Source: Mesobacillus maritimus
Lineage (GTDB): Bacteria > Bacillota > Bacilli > Bacillales > Cytobacillaceae
Assembly: GCF_023715205.1 (NCBI RefSeq)
Contig: NZ_JAMBNR010000018.1
Span: 1 to 64,000 of the forward strand
Length of the DNA stretch: 64,000 nt
Direction: 5' to 3'
Made by a program: the position numbers and the translations under genes. Below the pieces are notes generated by a model. That model searched no databases. It was not told where the DNA came from and saw nothing but the letters and a program-made list of their open reading frames with translations. Positions 62,763 to 64,000 of this stretch are shown here, in pieces. Within the stretch, counting starts at the first letter, position 1. The number at the start of each line of letters is the position of its first letter.

Positions 62763-63548
62763 TTAAAATGTTGCTTCTAGGCTGACTGGGAAGTGGTCGG
62801 AGGGGTATTTTCGGTTGAATTGGTCGGTGATGATTTGGGTTCGGTTGATTTTGATGTGTGGGCTGGCGAAGATGTAGTCGGTTCGTTGGTAGTGGTCCCA
62901 GCTTCGTTCGTGGTCGAATCCGATCATGGTGCAGGTTACCATTGGGCCGATATGATGCGGGGATTTTTTGACCACATCGACGAACTTAGACCGAAGTTTG
63001 ACATAGTACCGCTCCGCCTCTGTTCCATTTAAATCTCCCACGATAAATATCGGATTTTCTGATTCTCGCACCAAAGCGGTTTGTTCCAATAAGAGTTTAG
63101 CAGAATGATAGCGAGCTTCTTCACTTCTCCGATCAAAGTGGGTATTAAAGAGATAAAACTCTTCCCCCGTCGCTTTTACCTGAAAATGGCCCCACGTACA
63201 GATACGCGGGTGCTGAGCTTCCCAGCTTTTTTCTCCTTCTTCATATGAAAGAGACTCTGACAACCAAAACGTCCCCGCTTGTAACAAGTCCAACTTGTTT
63301 TTTTTATATAAAATTGGATTGTATTCATTGTTTTCATCAAAAGAACGTCCATTTCCAAAATAACTATACGCTGTTAATGTGCCCACATCCCGTAATTGAT
63401 TTCCGCTCACTTCCTGCAGTCCGATTAGATCAAAATCATAGTCTTGCAAAACCTTAAAAACATTCTCTCGTCGGTCCTTCCAAAGCTCTCCGCTGTCCAT
63501 TGGCGTTTCCATGTGAATATTGTACGAACCGATCATAACGCTGCTCAT
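62763..63548 (-). CDS. endonuclease/exonuclease/phosphatase-family protein, cytoplasmic
   Basis: The 261-residue protein lacks a signal peptide and has EEP motifs GSYNIH, LIGLQEVS (metal Glu), LFNTHFDRR, FIVGDLNGT, TDYIFAS and SDHFPVSLE (catalytic His). Substrate unknown; it differs clearly from the secreted paralogue at 41137. The C-terminal quarter is in the skewed tract after a family A repeat. Confidence 0.88.
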   Translation of the reverse strand: MSSVMIGSYNIHMETPMDSGELWKDRRENVFKVLQDYDFDLIGLQEVSGNQLRDVGTLTAYSYFGNGRSFDENNEYNPILYKKNKLDLLQAGTFWLSESLSYEEGEKSWEAQHPRICTWGHFQVKATGEEFYLFNTHFDRRSEEARYHSAKLLLEQTALVRESENPIFIVGDLNGTEAERYYVKLRSKFVDVVKKSPHHIGPMVTCTMIGFDHERSWDHYQRTDYIFASPHIKINRTQIITDQFNRKYPSDHFPVSLEATF

Positions 63549-63816
63549 CTTCCACTATTCCTTTTCTGGTAAAACCTTATATTTCCATAGATTTATGGGA
63601 TAAATTCTTCTCAGTGGCCACATTCCCTAGCGAGGTGTGCGATCCATCATTCCTGTAAGAGAAATTGTTCTTATGTTGATTTAGAATTGAATCCGCGAAA
63701 GCAACAGATTGGTTATCAATGAGGACAAGTATAGACAGTTTTTATGAATCTCATATAAATTGACTGTAAATCTATGTTAATATCGGTCAAAATTTTAAAA
63801 ATATTCCCCGAGAAAT
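63549..63816. other. intergenic region, no gene supported
   Basis: AT-rich spacer upstream of the EEP gene. A 64-codon minus-strand frame (63716-63910) crosses the terminator and the dehydrogenase 3' end and is not credible. Confidence 0.5.
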
Positions 63817-63848
63817 AAAAAGACTGTAGAAGTTTGTCTACAGCCTTT
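63817..63848 (-). terminator. intrinsic terminator after the short-chain dehydrogenase
   Basis: CTGTAGA (63824-63830) and TCTACAG (63837-63843) with a six-base loop are followed on the minus strand by CTTTTTATTTC. Confidence 0.75.
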
Positions 63849-63881
63849 CTGTCGAATAGATCGCTACCCGATATGCTAGAA

Positions 63882-64000
63882 TTAGTATTTATAAGATTGT
63901 CCACCATCAATCGGAATAACAGTGGCGTTGATGAAGTTGGCTTGGTCAGAAAGTAAGAATGCGGCTAAATATCCGACTTCTTCTGGCTTTCCAAAGCGCT
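63882..64000 (-). CDS. short-chain dehydrogenase/reductase, 3' end only
   Basis: The last 39 or so codons of a minus-strand gene enter from the right edge. The readable tail RFGKPEEVGYLAAFLLSDQ, then ANFINATVIPIDGGQSYKY and a TAA stop, is the typical C-terminus of a classical SDR (G-R/K-P-E-E...IDGG). The catalytic region and cofactor motif lie outside the window, so the substrate cannot be inferred. Confidence 0.85.
   Translation of the reverse strand, partial: RFGKPEEVGYLAAFLLSDQANFINATVIPIDGGQSYKY

Overview
The window is chromosomal DNA of a low-GC Gram-positive bacterium, most likely a Bacillaceae member. Evidence: Bacillus-type sigma-A promoters, AGGAGG-like ribosome sites with some TTG starts, CcpA cre sites, and Bacillus-style cassettes (lutABC with lutR and lutP, nagAB with nagR, a Tat cargo-tatA-tatC group, AprX, ArcR). 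No rRNA, tRNA, prophage, CRISPR array or plasmid function was seen. Most genes lie on the minus strand.

Layout: (1) 0-3.3 kb: a BASS-type transporter and an orphan OppA-like lipoprotein. (2) 3.4-10.7 kb: arginine deiminase operon arcA-argF-arcD-arcC, a small membrane protein, and the regulators arcR (Crp/Fnr) and argR. Two Crp-like dyads precede arcA. (3) 10.8-11.7 kb: a RAYT-type HUH transposase bracketed by two near-identical short repeats. (4) 11.7-18.4 kb: amino-sugar genes (RpiR regulator, nanE, PTS EIICB; divergent nagA-nagB-nagR with two NagR operators). (5) 18.5-31 kb: galactoside uptake and Leloir pathway (substrate-binding protein, two permeases, GH43, LacI regulator, GH2, galK, galE, galT, galM). 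(6) 31.3-35.3 kb: intracellular subtilase AprX, a noncoding degenerate tandem repeat, a secreted M28 aminopeptidase and a small membrane peptide. (7) 35.5-42 kb: Tat-exported PhoX-like phosphatase with Pho boxes, a small Cys-rich protein, tatA, tatC, a GNAT, and two secreted phosphoesterases. (8) 42-49.3 kb: XylE-like symporter, Gfo/Idh oxidoreductase and xylFGH; symporter and xylF have matching XylR-type operators. (9) 49.4-54 kb: adhP, secreted polysaccharide deacetylase, secreted SGNH hydrolase, RsbR-like STAS protein. (10) 54.1-62.6 kb: lactate/glycolate use (lutC, lutB, lutA, lutR, lutP; divergent glcD-glcF). (11) 62.7-64 kb: an EEP-family hydrolase and the 3' end of a short-chain dehydrogenase.

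The most unusual content is repeat biology. A short intergenic element (family A, 32-37 bp unit with core CGGGGCGTCCCTGTGAC or its GTCACTGTGAC variant) occurs at twelve clear loci plus one decayed locus. Every copy has the same orientation. It flanks the only RAYT-type transposase, so this looks like a REP/RAYT system. At about ten loci the 150-250 bp immediately 3' of the element on the plus strand is strongly G+T rich and C poor. This holds whether the overlapped gene lies on the minus or the plus strand, which suggests an element-linked, strand-asymmetric mutational process. A second dispersed element (family B, about 140-185 bp, four copies) and a 37-40 bp degenerate tandem array are also present.
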